A program made the position numbers and the translations under genes. From positions 1 to 45,478 of the forward strand of contig JAZGBI010000090.1 in the NCBI GenBank assembly GCA_036476315.1: a stretch of DNA of 45,478 nt. Direction: 5' to 3'. The notes under the pieces are model-generated. The model was not told where the DNA came from, searched no databases, and saw nothing but the letters and a program-made list of their open reading frames with translations. The stretch's first letter is position 1. The number at the start of each line of letters is the position of its first letter. Below, piece by piece: positions 1-9,135 of the stretch. The DNA comes from Candidatus Neomarinimicrobiota bacterium. Lineage in GTDB: Bacteria; Fidelibacterota; Marinisomatia; Marinisomatales; S15-B10.

Positions 1-173
1 ATGACGCCTTCGTCAAAAAGAATCTCACCGTGGGGAATGGCCTTTGAGGAGACGGGATAGATGGCGACGTTCGTTAACAGAACGGGATGTTTTTGAGCTG
101 GAGCAGGAATTTGATCCGATGCAAAAAGGGAGGAGAAAACATACAGGAAACTTGTGCAGAGCCACTTTTTCAT
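1..173 (-). CDS. Amidohydrolase family protein, N-terminal fragment (runs off the window)
   Basis: Reverse-strand reading gives a signal-peptide-like start (MKKWLCTSFLYVFSSLFA) followed by a segment (LLTNVAIYPVSS, then IPHGEILFDEGV) that resembles the opening beta-strands of imidazolonepropionase-like amidohydrolases, where the first metal-site HxH lies further on. The catalytic part is outside the window. The ATG at 173-171 lies 16 nt after the stop of the upstream amidohydrolase gene and has an AAGGA-type ribosome site, so the two genes probably form one operon of exported amidohydrolases. Substrate cannot be told. No ORF of this frame reaches 60 codons inside the window, so it is easily missed. 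Confidence 0.75.
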   Translation of the reverse strand, partial: MKKWLCTSFLYVFSSLFASDQIPAPAQKHPVLLTNVAIYPVSSKAIPHGEILFDEGV

Positions 174-189
174 TTGATAATCCTTGATC

Positions 190-3100
190 TCATTCTTGTG
201 GGTATGCCACAACACCTTCCAGACAGCCGAAGGGGTGGATGGGAGGACTGTGCGATGATTCGGTGTTCATCTCTTCTCCCCCAGATTCCTCTTCATAGGA
301 GAGGATTTTCTGAATCAGCCGGCTCCGTTCGGCGTTCACCTCCCTGCGTTCCTGCTGATCGCGTACCAGGTCGAAGTACTTCATTCCGTCAATCCACGTC
401 TGTTCGCAGACAGTGTAAGTGGACAAGGGGTTGCCGCTCCAGACCACAAAATCGCCGTCCTTTCCCTCCTCGAGGGAACCAACCCGCTCATCAATTCCGA
501 GTTGAATCGCGGGATTGAGGGTGACAAACTTCAGAGCCTCTTCTTCGGATAGTCCCCCGTATTTGACGGCCTTTGCCGCTTCCGTGTTCAGCCGGCGTGC
601 AAGTTCACTGCTGTCGGAATTATAAGACGTTACCACTCCAACATCATGCATAAGGGAACCGTTGTATGGTATGGCATCAACAACTTCGTATTTGTACGCC
701 CACCAGTCGGTGAACGTGGATGCGCCGGCTCCCATCTTTGAAATTGCCTCCGCAATTTTGTACCCCTCCAGAACATGCTGGAACGTGGCGATCCGAAAAC
801 CGAAATCTTCTGCAACCCTGATAAGCATCAGGATTTCGTCCTGGCGGTAAGAGTGGCAATGGATCAGTCGGTTGCCTTCCAGTATTTCCACGAGAGCTTC
901 AAGTTCCAGGTCCCGCCTCGGAGGGATTTTCTTAAGAGCCTGGGCTTTTCTTCCTCCGTGTTCTTCCCATCTTCGCTGATAATCACGGGTGGCGGTGAAC
1001 GCATCCCGTATGATCTGCTCCACGCCCATCCGTGTCTGGGGGTAGCGAGTTGTGAATTTATCTCCCCAATTGCTCTGTTTTACGTTTTCACCCAGAGCAA
1101 ACTTGATCCCTCCAGGTGCCTCTTTGAACAGGAGGTCTTCCGGAGGCGAACCCCATCGCAGCTTTATTACGCCATTCTGTCCTCCGATGGGGTTGGCCGA
1201 GCCGTGCAGAATGTTCGCCACGGTGAGGCCGCCCGCCAGTTCGCGATAAATATTGATGTCATCGCTGTCAATAACGTCCTCAATCCGGACTTCAGCGGTT
1301 ACCGCCTGGGTGCCTTCGTTTATGGAAGATGCCGCACTGTGACTGTGAGCATCGATGAGTCCGGGGGTGAGGTGCTTTCCCCTGGCATTAATGATGACTG
1401 CTGCAGGGATGGTCTCGGATATCTTCAGGTTTTTCCCGATTTTCCAAATCTTGCCCTTCTTCAGCAGAAGATCACTTTCCGTCATGACGCCTTGAGGGCC
1501 ACATGTCCAAATGGTGGCGTTCTTTACCAGAACGAGTGGCGGTTGTTCCGGGAGAGCATCGAAGCCAAACGCACCTTCGGGAAATCGGGGACTTAAATCG
1601 CTGGGCTGTTCCGGTTCAGGCGGCTTCTTTTCTTCCTCGGATTCTTCGTGAGGAGAAACCCGCTGCGCAAACCACTGGATAACCTTTCCCGCCGGCGTTC
1701 GACCTTGCCCTTCTGCATATACTCCTTTCACGTTGCCGGAAAAACGGACAATGCCCGGCAGATGAAAGCTGTCTCCATCGATTTGAAACGACACCGCATT
1801 GCCGGTTTCTACGGTCATCAGTTTCAAAGGTATCTCCACTGTATCGGCCAGGAGCTTTCCGGTGGGTTTTAACTTTTTGCCATGAACATCGATGGTGTCT
1901 ATTCGCACGGTTTTCTCAAACTCCCACCGGAAGATCCATTTTCCCCGGATATCTTCCTCAGGCATCCTGACCAAAGGATATCGTTTCCCCTGAATCCAGA
2001 CTTCTACCAGATCGGTCGCACCGTCAAAATAGTCACCGTCTGTCACCACAAGATTTGCGATCTTTCCTTTCGCGATGGTTCCAAGAACATCTTCCAGGCC
2101 AAGTTGTCTGGCGGGAATTGTAGTGAGGGCCGCGAGTGCATCGTCTTTCGGAAATCCCCTTTCTACCGACCGCAGCACGTTTTTCCTGAATACTGACCGT
2201 TTTTCAAGGTCAGACGACGTCAGGGCGAAGCGGATGCCGGCGTCTGTCATCCGCTGTGGGTTGTCCGGTGCCTGATCCCAGTGACGAAGCTGGGCATTTG
2301 AGTACTGCAGTGCCGACTCCCATGTTTCCACATTGGGCTTACCGGGAAAGTTGAGGGGAAGAACCACAAACGTTCCAAGATCCGCAATCTCGCCTGGTCG
2401 ACGGTATTCATAGCCGTTTCCCTTGAGCCAGAGGGAAAGCTGGAATTCTTTGGCAATCTTTCCTGCTCTCAACGCCCCCAGCTCGTCATCCACCTTGAAA
2501 CAGAATATCCCGTCATTCTCCAGGTGCGATGCGAGCGCATCAAGAGCACGGTCCGTTTCCGGTATTTCATTATCGTTGGGAAATCGATGGTACGTTTTCC
2601 ATGCATCTGAGTACCAAAGAGCGTCGATGAATGTCTGGCGCATGAGCGCGACGCATCCGAGAAGTGAGTTCGGGTAGTCCCTTTCACCCCATCCTCCAAA
2701 TTCAAAGCCAAGATTCAGCACAGGTCCCTTTTCATCAATCACGGCTTTGGGTGACCAATCACCCAAGTGGACCACGGCAGATCTTCCCCGGAAAATGCCT
2801 GAGCCGGGTACAATTTGAGCTGCGGTAAATCCCAGTTCCCTCAGTTCCTTCAGTTCTTTCTCATCAGGCTCATACCCTTCGAGGACAGAGTATTCCGGTT
2901 TCACCTTTGGATTCCACGATTCAGTGACCGTCTCCTCTTCTTTTTCCTTTCTTGGTTTCCCTGCATTCGCCGGGATTTCGCTTCGCTCAACTTCGCTCTT
3001 TCTTACCAGGTAGCTTTCGATGAAGCCGGGGTAGACGGTCTTTCCGGTAAGATCAATTTCAAAAGCGTCCTCGGGCACGTTTGCCACGTTTCCCGTGGAC

Positions 3101-3327
3101 TCAATGAGTCCATCACGAATGACAATCTCACCTCTCGGAATCATCTGCCCCGGTTCGGAAATGATCGTTGCCCCCTTTAGAAAGTAAACTCTCGGGGTCC
3201 TGTCGTGAAGACCCTCTGTGGGCGCAACCTGAGCAAGTCCCAAGTTGCCCACGATAATGCAGAAGCCGGTAAGAATTGACAATTGTCTATTGACTGTTTT
3301 CGATTGACTATTTTCCATAAACGACAT
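190..3327 (-). CDS. Large exported tandem amidohydrolase (imidazolonepropionase-like), N-terminal unit apparently inactive
   Basis: About 1045 residues with two amidohydrolase units in tandem. The first (about residues 40-460) has the strand GKTVYPGFIESYL where active members have PGLIDxHxH, so its metal-binding HxH is missing. It still ends in a typical composite-domain tail (GKIANLVVTDGDYF). The second (about 600-1010) has GLIDAHSHS and, later, a HCHSYR-type histidine segment and the tail GSLEEGKDGDFVVWSGNP, so it looks catalytically competent. A signal peptide precedes (SILTGFCIIVGNLGLAQ), so the protein should act in the periplasm. Such fused enzymes hydrolyse cyclic amides or peptides-like substrates in related families; the substrate here is unknown. 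Start: a TTG at 3345, ATG at 3327 and ATG at 3318 are possible; I use 3327. The first codons contain a simple AGTCAAT repeat. Confidence 0.85.
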   Translation of the reverse strand: MSFMENSQSKTVNRQLSILTGFCIIVGNLGLAQVAPTEGLHDRTPRVYFLKGATIISEPGQMIPRGEIVIRDGLIESTGNVANVPEDAFEIDLTGKTVYPGFIESYLVRKSEVERSEIPANAGKPRKEKEEETVTESWNPKVKPEYSVLEGYEPDEKELKELRELGFTAAQIVPGSGIFRGRSAVVHLGDWSPKAVIDEKGPVLNLGFEFGGWGERDYPNSLLGCVALMRQTFIDALWYSDAWKTYHRFPNDNEIPETDRALDALASHLENDGIFCFKVDDELGALRAGKIAKEFQLSLWLKGNGYEYRRPGEIADLGTFVVLPLNFPGKPNVETWESALQYSNAQLRHWDQAPDNPQRMTDAGIRFALTSSDLEKRSVFRKNVLRSVERGFPKDDALAALTTIPARQLGLEDVLGTIAKGKIANLVVTDGDYFDGATDLVEVWIQGKRYPLVRMPEEDIRGKWIFRWEFEKTVRIDTIDVHGKKLKPTGKLLADTVEIPLKLMTVETGNAVSFQIDGDSFHLPGIVRFSGNVKGVYAEGQGRTPAGKVIQWFAQRVSPHEESEEEKKPPEPEQPSDLSPRFPEGAFGFDALPEQPPLVLVKNATIWTCGPQGVMTESDLLLKKGKIWKIGKNLKISETIPAAVIINARGKHLTPGLIDAHSHSAASSINEGTQAVTAEVRIEDVIDSDDINIYRELAGGLTVANILHGSANPIGGQNGVIKLRWGSPPEDLLFKEAPGGIKFALGENVKQSNWGDKFTTRYPQTRMGVEQIIRDAFTATRDYQRRWEEHGGRKAQALKKIPPRRDLELEALVEILEGNRLIHCHSYRQDEILMLIRVAEDFGFRIATFQHVLEGYKIAEAISKMGAGASTFTDWWAYKYEVVDAIPYNGSLMHDVGVVTSYNSDSSELARRLNTEAAKAVKYGGLSEEEALKFVTLNPAIQLGIDERVGSLEEGKDGDFVVWSGNPLSTYTVCEQTWIDGMKYFDLVRDQQERREVNAERSRLIQKILSYEEESGGEEMNTESSHSPPIHPFGCLEGVVAYPQE

Positions 3328-3478
3328 TCGATTTGTGACTCTCAATTGATGCCTCTAGCAGTCTTTCTCGATGCAAAAAATATGGCTGTTAATTCTTCCG
3401 CTTCATTCAACAAAGAAAGTACCCTATCTCTACGCAACAGCTTTTCATCTATTATGAATTCAAGCCAAAACCATGATT

Positions 3479-3511
3479 CAAATTGTCAATAGTCAATGGT
3501 CAATAGTCAAT
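3479..3511. repeat. AGTCAAT short tandem repeat between amidohydrolase and LOG gene
   Basis: The spacer ends with repeated copies of the 7-8 bp unit AGTCAAT / GGTCAAT (positions about 3484-3510), directly beside the stop codon of the LOG-family gene. The same words recur at 3278-3318 inside the start of the amidohydrolase gene. Sequence observation only; function unknown. Confidence 0.7.
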
Positions 3512-3513
3512 CT

Positions 3514-4305
3514 CTAGAAGTTCTTGCCATCAAGATGGGTCTTGGTGAGTTTATGTGTGAGAAATCCGAAAGCATCATCTACGGACTCAGAGAAGTGGAA
3601 AAGATCCAGATCATCGGGTGAAACGGTACCCGAATTCACGAGCTGATCGAGATCTATGATTTTGTCCCAGTACTTCTTTCCGTAAATGACCACCGGTAGC
3701 TTCTTTCTGATCTTTCCCGTCTGAATCAGCGTTAACAGTTCCATCAGTTCATCCAGCGTACCGAAGCCGCCGGGGAATATGATCATCGCTTTTGCCAGAT
3801 AAAGAAACCAGTATTTTCTCATGAAAAAATAGTGGAATTCGAGGTCGAGCTCTCTTGTGGTATAGGGGTTTCCCCGTGGTTCCCTTGGGAGAGATATGTT
3901 AAGTCCAATGGCATATCCATTGGCCTCATTTGCTCCCCGGCAGGCGGCTTCCATAATGCCTCCTCCGCCGCCGGAGGTCACAATGAAGCGATGTTTTGAA
4001 TTCTTCAACCCTTTCGACCATTTCGTGAGGCGGAACGCCAGATCCCGTGCCGCCTGGTAGTACGGGACCAGGGAAAGGAGGCCGCCATCCTCTGCGGGGT
4101 TTTCTTTCTTCATGGAATCCGCCTTTTCCGGAGAGGGTATCCTGGCGGAACCGAAGAACACGATCGTATCCTTTATTCTCATTTTCCTGAAAAGGCGCAT
4201 GGGACCAAAGTACTCCGCCAGCAGACGTGCGGGACGGGCTTCCGGGCTGTTGAGAAAATCGAGGTCTTCGTAGAATTTTTCTCGCTGTCTCTTGTTGTCA
4301 CTCAT
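3514..4305 (-). CDS. LOG-family (TIGR00730-type) Rossmann-fold protein
   Basis: About 263 residues. The lysine-decarboxylase-like/LOG signature is complete: a glycine-rich SGGGGGIMEAACRGA loop and PGGFGTLDE near residue 185, the nucleotide phosphoribohydrolase motif of cytokinin-activating LOG enzymes. The family hydrolyses nucleoside 5'-monophosphates to base and ribose 5-phosphate; in bacteria it is often a broad nucleotide hydrolase. The preceding segment (SPEARPARLLAEYFGPM, then IKDTIVFFGSARIPSP) is typical of a longer bacterial subgroup. Upstream in-frame starts exist (TTG 4371, ATG 4359), but the ATG at 4305 gives the usual N-terminus (MSDNKRQREKFYEDLDFL). It is transcribed alone; no operon partner is evident. 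Confidence 0.85.
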   Translation of the reverse strand: MSDNKRQREKFYEDLDFLNSPEARPARLLAEYFGPMRLFRKMRIKDTIVFFGSARIPSPEKADSMKKENPAEDGGLLSLVPYYQAARDLAFRLTKWSKGLKNSKHRFIVTSGGGGGIMEAACRGANEANGYAIGLNISLPREPRGNPYTTRELDLEFHYFFMRKYWFLYLAKAMIIFPGGFGTLDELMELLTLIQTGKIRKKLPVVIYGKKYWDKIIDLDQLVNSGTVSPDDLDLFHFSESVDDAFGFLTHKLTKTHLDGKNF

Positions 4306-5182
4306 GGTCGCAGCGACGTATTGGTTCCAGCCTGTGGCATCGATAAGGGGAGAGGACATTACCAACGGCAATTCGGAAAGACAAGGGAAAGTAACCTAAC
4401 CTGAATGGTTCGTCACCTCCAAGGGAGTCCCTGTGACCCGTGGGGTCTCCTACGGAGGGAGAAGAGCGCCAAGTGTGACAAAAGGTATAAGGCATAGGTG
4501 ATAAAAGGTTGACACGTCAACACACGAACAGATGCTCCGAAGGATTTCCTTTGGGAAACAGTCCAACACTCAGCCTAAAGTCATTAGAGTGTCTTCGCGA
4601 ACTTGCCCGCCCGCCTGCCCTCCCTTCAGTCGGGAGCGGGCAGGCCTTCCCCCTGATCCCGCCCAGGTGCGATAAGGCCGTTTCCTTGTCTGTGGGTTTG
4701 CGACTGGTCCTGTCACCGTCACGTCTCCGCCTCCTGACGGGAATTCCGGCGGGACGCTTTTAAGGCCGATTTTTTCCTTTTTGGTGCCGAATTCATCGGC
4801 ACCATCGGTGGCCCTAAAATAATTTGGGCAATAAGGGGAGGCCAAGTCCGTGGAGTAGAATCAATTGCTGTTTGAACCTGCAGAATGCGGGAGAGTTTAA
4901 TTGATTCCCACGGGCGCAGGCAGCCCCGCCCAGATTATTTTCCGGCCAGAGGCCTTTTGGCACTTTTCTGCCTGAGAAAAGTGCGAAAGAAACCACTGTC
5001 TAGATAATCCCGCGATGAGACCGTGGTTGACAATCGCCACAAGATTATCCACGCTTCCAACCTAACCTGAATGGTTAAGCGCGAAGAACACCACGAATCA
5101 TGAACATTCTAACACTCTTGGCATGGCATATCTTGCGTGCGTTTTTCGGAATCATGCAGGTGTCTTCGCGATGATGAATATG
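4306..5182. other. Non-coding segment with repeats, bounded by an 18-bp direct repeat
   Basis: No convincing gene. AACCTAACCTGAATGGTT occurs identically at 4393-4410 and 5059-5076, enclosing about 650 bp rich in inverted repeats: a GC-rich hairpin at 4614-4644 (CCTGCCCTCCC / GGGAGCGGGCAGG), a hairpin at 4783-4803 (GGTGCCGA / TCGGCACC), paired words GAATCAATT / AATTGATTC around 4858-4906, and a hairpin at 4960-4984 (GCACTTTTCT / AGAAAAGTGC). The right part recurs at 43376-43530. It looks like a decayed mobile or repeat element. Confidence 0.6.
4944..4990. repeat. 47-bp dispersed repeat with hairpin, copy 1
   Basis: Begins CCAGAGGCCTTTTGGCAC and contains the perfect hairpin GCACTTTTCT-GCCTG-AGAAAAGTGC, then GAAAGAA. 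It is nearly identical (two visible differences) to 43482-43528. The hairpin is not followed by a T-run in either direction, so it is not a convincing terminator. Confidence 0.8.
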
Positions 5183-8100
5183 TTAACGTCTGCCAAATCC
5201 ACCCCCACCGGGGGTCTTGATGATAATCCGGTCATTTTTCCCAACCACGAACTCTGCTTTCCCGCCCAACAGTCTCCTTGAACCGTCTGCCTTCAGAAGG
5301 ATATTCTTTCCTTTGACACCAGGTTTTCCGCCCTTCATGCCGTAGGGTGGATATTTTCTCCTTTCCGAGAGAATGGAGACAGTTCTGGGTTCCAAAAATC
5401 GAAATTCCCGGATGGTCCCGTCTCCTCCTCGGTATGCCCCTTTTCCTCCCGAACCGCGGCGAAGAGAGAAACGTTCAAGCCGAATCTCGGGATACCGTTG
5501 TTCTAAAACCTCCGGATCGGTAATTCTCGTATTGGTCATATGGATTTGAACTGCGGAGGCCCCCGGGAAGCCGTCACCAGCGCCCGATCCGCCGGCAATC
5601 GTCTCATAGTACTGTTTCCCTGATCCATCCGGGCGCCCAAAAAGGAAGTTGTTCATGGTTCCCTGGGATGCCGCCACCACGCCCAAAGCCCCGAGAAGAA
5701 CGTCCACAATCCTCTGCGACGTTTCAACATTCCCTCCCACGACCGCTGCTTCAGGAGAGGGGTCGAGCAGCGACCCTTTGCGTACGTGGATTTCCATGGG
5801 CAACAGGCATCCGGAGTTCAAAGGGATATCTTCATCGATGAGCGCGCGGAGAACGTAAAGGACGGCCGCCGTGGTGACCGAAACGGGGGCGTTCAGGTTG
5901 CTTGCCAGCTGGTCCTCTGTGCCCGAAAAATCGATCAAGGCCCTGTGGCTGTGAGGCGGATCGTCTCCCCGCTCGATGATGAGTTTGACAGCGATTCTTG
6001 CCCCCTCGTCCAGGAAATCTTCGAAACGCGATTCGAACCGGTGCGTGTCGGTCAGGAATTTTCCCAGGGCTTCCCGCATAGCCTCTGCGGCGTTCTCCCG
6101 CACATGGTTCATGTACGCATGGACTGTATCCAAACTGTATTTTTCCACGAGCCTCTTCAGTTCCCTGATTCCCGCATTCACGGCTGCGATCTGGGCTTTC
6201 AGGTCAGAAATACGTTCCTCGATATTCCGGGCGGGGTGGGAGCCGGAGAGGAGAAGCTCTCTGATCTCTTTTTCTCTGAATCTTCCTCCGTGCACAAGGA
6301 GAAAATTGTCGATGACCACACCTTCTTCTTTGATTTTCGTCGCGAAAGGAGGCATCGATCCGGGGGTGATGCCTCCGATGTCGGCGTGGTGCCCACGGGC
6401 TGCCGTAAAAAAGGTTGGACGCGAGGAAAGAAACACGGGGGCGACGACCGTAATATCAGGAAGATGGGTGCCCCCGCGATGGGGATTGTTCATCACGTAG
6501 ACGTCGCCGGGCTTCATCTTTCCCATGTTTGTCCCGATTATGGACGTCACCGATTCTCCCATGGCTCCAAGATGAACGGGAATGTGCGGTGCGTTAGCAA
6601 CCAGATTTCCCTCCCGGTCAAAAATCGCACAGGAGAAATCGAGCCGCTCCTTAATGTTTGTGGAATGAGCCGCATTCTTGAGAGTGTATCCCATCTGCTC
6701 GGCCACGCTCATAAAAAGATGATTGAACACTTCCAGCATCACAGGATCGCGCTTCGCACTTACGGTTTCCACCTGGATCTGCCTCGGTTTTACCACGATG
6801 TGACCGTAGTCGTTGATTGCCGCGAAGAATCCTGGCTCCACAACGACAGTAGAGTAATCCTCGGCGATAATGGCAGGTCCCTCTATCTGTTGTCCGGACG
6901 AACATTCTTCCCGCCTGTAAACAGGCGTAGCCGTGGCCTTTTTCTCAAAATGGACATCCACGAATTCAACCGGCATTGCTTGGTCACTTCTATCTTTTAT
7001 CTTTTGTCTTTTATCTTTGAATATGTCTCCTTTCCCCGCCGCTTCCACCCAGATGTTCACAAGTTCCAGGGGTGCACCGGACGGCTTGAATCCGAAATGC
7101 TCGCGATAGGCTTTCAAGAATTTGCGCTCAATAGTGGCCTGGGAGGTGTCCCGGAGAGAACCGGCAAAGGGAATGGAGAGATACGTGTCCGTTCCCAGGG
7201 GTCGAATATCCAGAAAGCGGCGGGTCTCTACCATGTTTTCGGTTGTGCCTCGGCCGACAAGTTCTTCGATCAAAGGTTTTTCCAAATGTTCGAATTGATC
7301 TTCAATGGACTGCATAAGGGCACGGTCCAATGTCTTCACGATGGATTGTATGGCATATCGAAGATGATTCGCCCGGGCAATTCCGTAAGCAGAAAGTAGT
7401 CCCACGAGGGGATGAATGACGATTTCCTGAACGCCGAGTATTCGGGCTATGGCGCACATGTGTTGAGGAGCGGCGCCACCTAAACAGATGAGGCCGTGCC
7501 GGCGAACGTCGTATCCTCTGGAAATAGAGATCTCTCTGACGGCTTTTGCCATCGTTTCGTTGGCAACTTTGACAAACCCGAGGGCCACTTCGATGGGGGT
7601 GAGTTTGGTGTTGAGTCTTTCGCTGATGGATGCGGTGAGCTCGCCGAACTTCTTCTGCGTGGCAGTTCCATCAAGGGGCTTATCCTGCCCGGTTCCAAAC
7701 GTAGCGGGAAAATAATCGGGCAGGATTCTTCCAAGCAGCAGGTTGGCGTCCGTCACGGTCAGGGGACCGCCACGCCCGTAGCAGGCGGGACCGGGATCGG
7801 CTCCGGCAGATTCCGGTCCCACTCTGAACCTCTGACCGTCGAACCACAAAATGGATCCTCCTCCGGCGGCCACCGTATTCACTTTGAGGCTGGGTGCTTG
7901 AAACCGGATTCCCCCGGTCTGAACCTCAAATGTCTTCTCGAACGTACCGTCCCACCTGGATACGTCTGTAGAGGTGCCTCCCATGTCGAATCCGATGCAC
8001 TCCTTTATGCCGTTCAATTTTGCCACTATGGCAGATCCGATGACGCCTCCCGCCGGCCCTGAAATGATGGCATCCTTCCCCATAAAAGAGTCTGCATCGG

Positions 8101-8845
8101 TCATGCCACCTGAACTCTGCATGAATTCCAACGGGATCTTTCCGGTATGTTTTCTCACGGATTCAATGTAGTCCCAGAGAACGGGACTCAGATAAGCATC
8201 CACCACACTCGTCTGTCCCCTCCCCACAATTTTGATCAGTGGCATGATTTCATGTGACGCCGAGACCTGTTTAAATCCCAGTTTGCGGGCCAGGTCTGCA
8301 ACCTTCCTTTCGTGACTGTTATTCTTCCAGGCATGCATGAGGACTATGGCTACGGACGATATTCCCATTCTCTGAATCCGAAGCAGATCCTCCTCGACAA
8401 TCTCTAAATCAATCTTTTTCCTGATCTTCCCGGAATGGTCAATCCGTTCGTCTACTTCTTTGACACAGCGATAGAGTTGTGCTGGTTTTTTTATGGCAAG
8501 CTTGAAAATCTCAGGACGGCTCTGGTAGCCGATCTCAAGAAGGTCACGGAATCCTTTCGTGATGAGAAGAGCCACCAAGGTTCCCTCTCGTTCCAGCAAG
8601 GCGTTCGTTGCCACGGTTGTTCCCATGCGAATTCCGGTAATGAGGTTTTCAGGCAACGGATCGCCTTCGCTCACTCCTAGAGTCCGCCTTATCCCTTCTA
8701 TGGCAGCATCAGGATAATTTGGTGATTGGGAGAGAAGTTTGGCGGTATGAACGTTCCTGTCAGGATCGACGCCGATAACATCGGTAAACGTACCACCCCT
8801 GTCAACGGAAAAAAGCCACTTTCCTCTAATGCCCGGGACCTTCAT
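5183..8845 (-). CDS. Fused hydantoinase A/B, 5-oxoprolinase-type
   Basis: 1220 residues, one chain combining HyuA (about 1-690) and HyuB (about 700-1220), as in eukaryotic-type 5-oxoprolinase. HyuA shows the ASKHA-like start FSVDRGGTFTDVIGVDP and GFDMGGTSTDVSRW with the SGPAGGVIGS phosphate loop. HyuB shows TNIKERLDFSCAIFDREGNL, VYVMNNPHRGGTHLPDI, and ends with the usual glycine-rich KTPGGGGFGRR tail. The family opens 5-oxoproline, hydantoin or related cyclic amides using ATP, in the cytoplasm. Substrate here is not decidable; full fusion favours 5-oxoproline. A simple repeat at 6989-7019 encodes KDKRQKIKDR in the linker region. Start ATG 8845 precedes the conserved first strand directly; no clear ribosome site. 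Confidence 0.9.
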   Translation of the reverse strand: MKVPGIRGKWLFSVDRGGTFTDVIGVDPDRNVHTAKLLSQSPNYPDAAIEGIRRTLGVSEGDPLPENLITGIRMGTTVATNALLEREGTLVALLITKGFRDLLEIGYQSRPEIFKLAIKKPAQLYRCVKEVDERIDHSGKIRKKIDLEIVEEDLLRIQRMGISSVAIVLMHAWKNNSHERKVADLARKLGFKQVSASHEIMPLIKIVGRGQTSVVDAYLSPVLWDYIESVRKHTGKIPLEFMQSSGGMTDADSFMGKDAIISGPAGGVIGSAIVAKLNGIKECIGFDMGGTSTDVSRWDGTFEKTFEVQTGGIRFQAPSLKVNTVAAGGGSILWFDGQRFRVGPESAGADPGPACYGRGGPLTVTDANLLLGRILPDYFPATFGTGQDKPLDGTATQKKFGELTASISERLNTKLTPIEVALGFVKVANETMAKAVREISISRGYDVRRHGLICLGGAAPQHMCAIARILGVQEIVIHPLVGLLSAYGIARANHLRYAIQSIVKTLDRALMQSIEDQFEHLEKPLIEELVGRGTTENMVETRRFLDIRPLGTDTYLSIPFAGSLRDTSQATIERKFLKAYREHFGFKPSGAPLELVNIWVEAAGKGDIFKDKRQKIKDRSDQAMPVEFVDVHFEKKATATPVYRREECSSGQQIEGPAIIAEDYSTVVVEPGFFAAINDYGHIVVKPRQIQVETVSAKRDPVMLEVFNHLFMSVAEQMGYTLKNAAHSTNIKERLDFSCAIFDREGNLVANAPHIPVHLGAMGESVTSIIGTNMGKMKPGDVYVMNNPHRGGTHLPDITVVAPVFLSSRPTFFTAARGHHADIGGITPGSMPPFATKIKEEGVVIDNFLLVHGGRFREKEIRELLLSGSHPARNIEERISDLKAQIAAVNAGIRELKRLVEKYSLDTVHAYMNHVRENAAEAMREALGKFLTDTHRFESRFEDFLDEGARIAVKLIIERGDDPPHSHRALIDFSGTEDQLASNLNAPVSVTTAAVLYVLRALIDEDIPLNSGCLLPMEIHVRKGSLLDPSPEAAVVGGNVETSQRIVDVLLGALGVVAASQGTMNNFLFGRPDGSGKQYYETIAGGSGAGDGFPGASAVQIHMTNTRITDPEVLEQRYPEIRLERFSLRRGSGGKGAYRGGDGTIREFRFLEPRTVSILSERRKYPPYGMKGGKPGVKGKNILLKADGSRRLLGGKAEFVVGKNDRIIIKTPGGGGFGRR

Positions 8846-9135
8846 GGAAGATGGTTACGGGTCAAGACGGTTCTTGACAGTGAGTGGCAGCGGAGTTATG
8901 CCACTATCTTCTTTATGGATGTCGAAGAAAAGGATAATATGCGAGATGGAATACGACGTGCATGAAGAGTACAAAGATCAACAGATACCTGGGCCACGTG
9001 TTCAAATCCGAACAGGATAAAGGGAGCTACCATGGTTCGAGCTTTCCGTGGGAGATGAGCAGAGCTCCAGAAGGAAAGTTAACGGATTCCCGTCAACTTA
9101 TCAACACATGGGAGGTAGCTCGGTCGACGCTCACT
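8846..9135. other. Intergenic region between hydantoinase and clpB
   Basis: About 290 bp with no supported gene. A short inverted repeat (GTGGCA / TGCCAC, about 8883-8903) lies just upstream of the hydantoinase start and could be a regulatory site or hairpin. Nothing else recognised. Confidence 0.4.

Noticed and set aside
4783-4803. GGTGCCGA/TCGGCACC hairpin as a terminator
   Set aside because: The T-run precedes rather than follows it on the plus strand, and on the minus strand it is followed by A residues, so it is not in terminator order.
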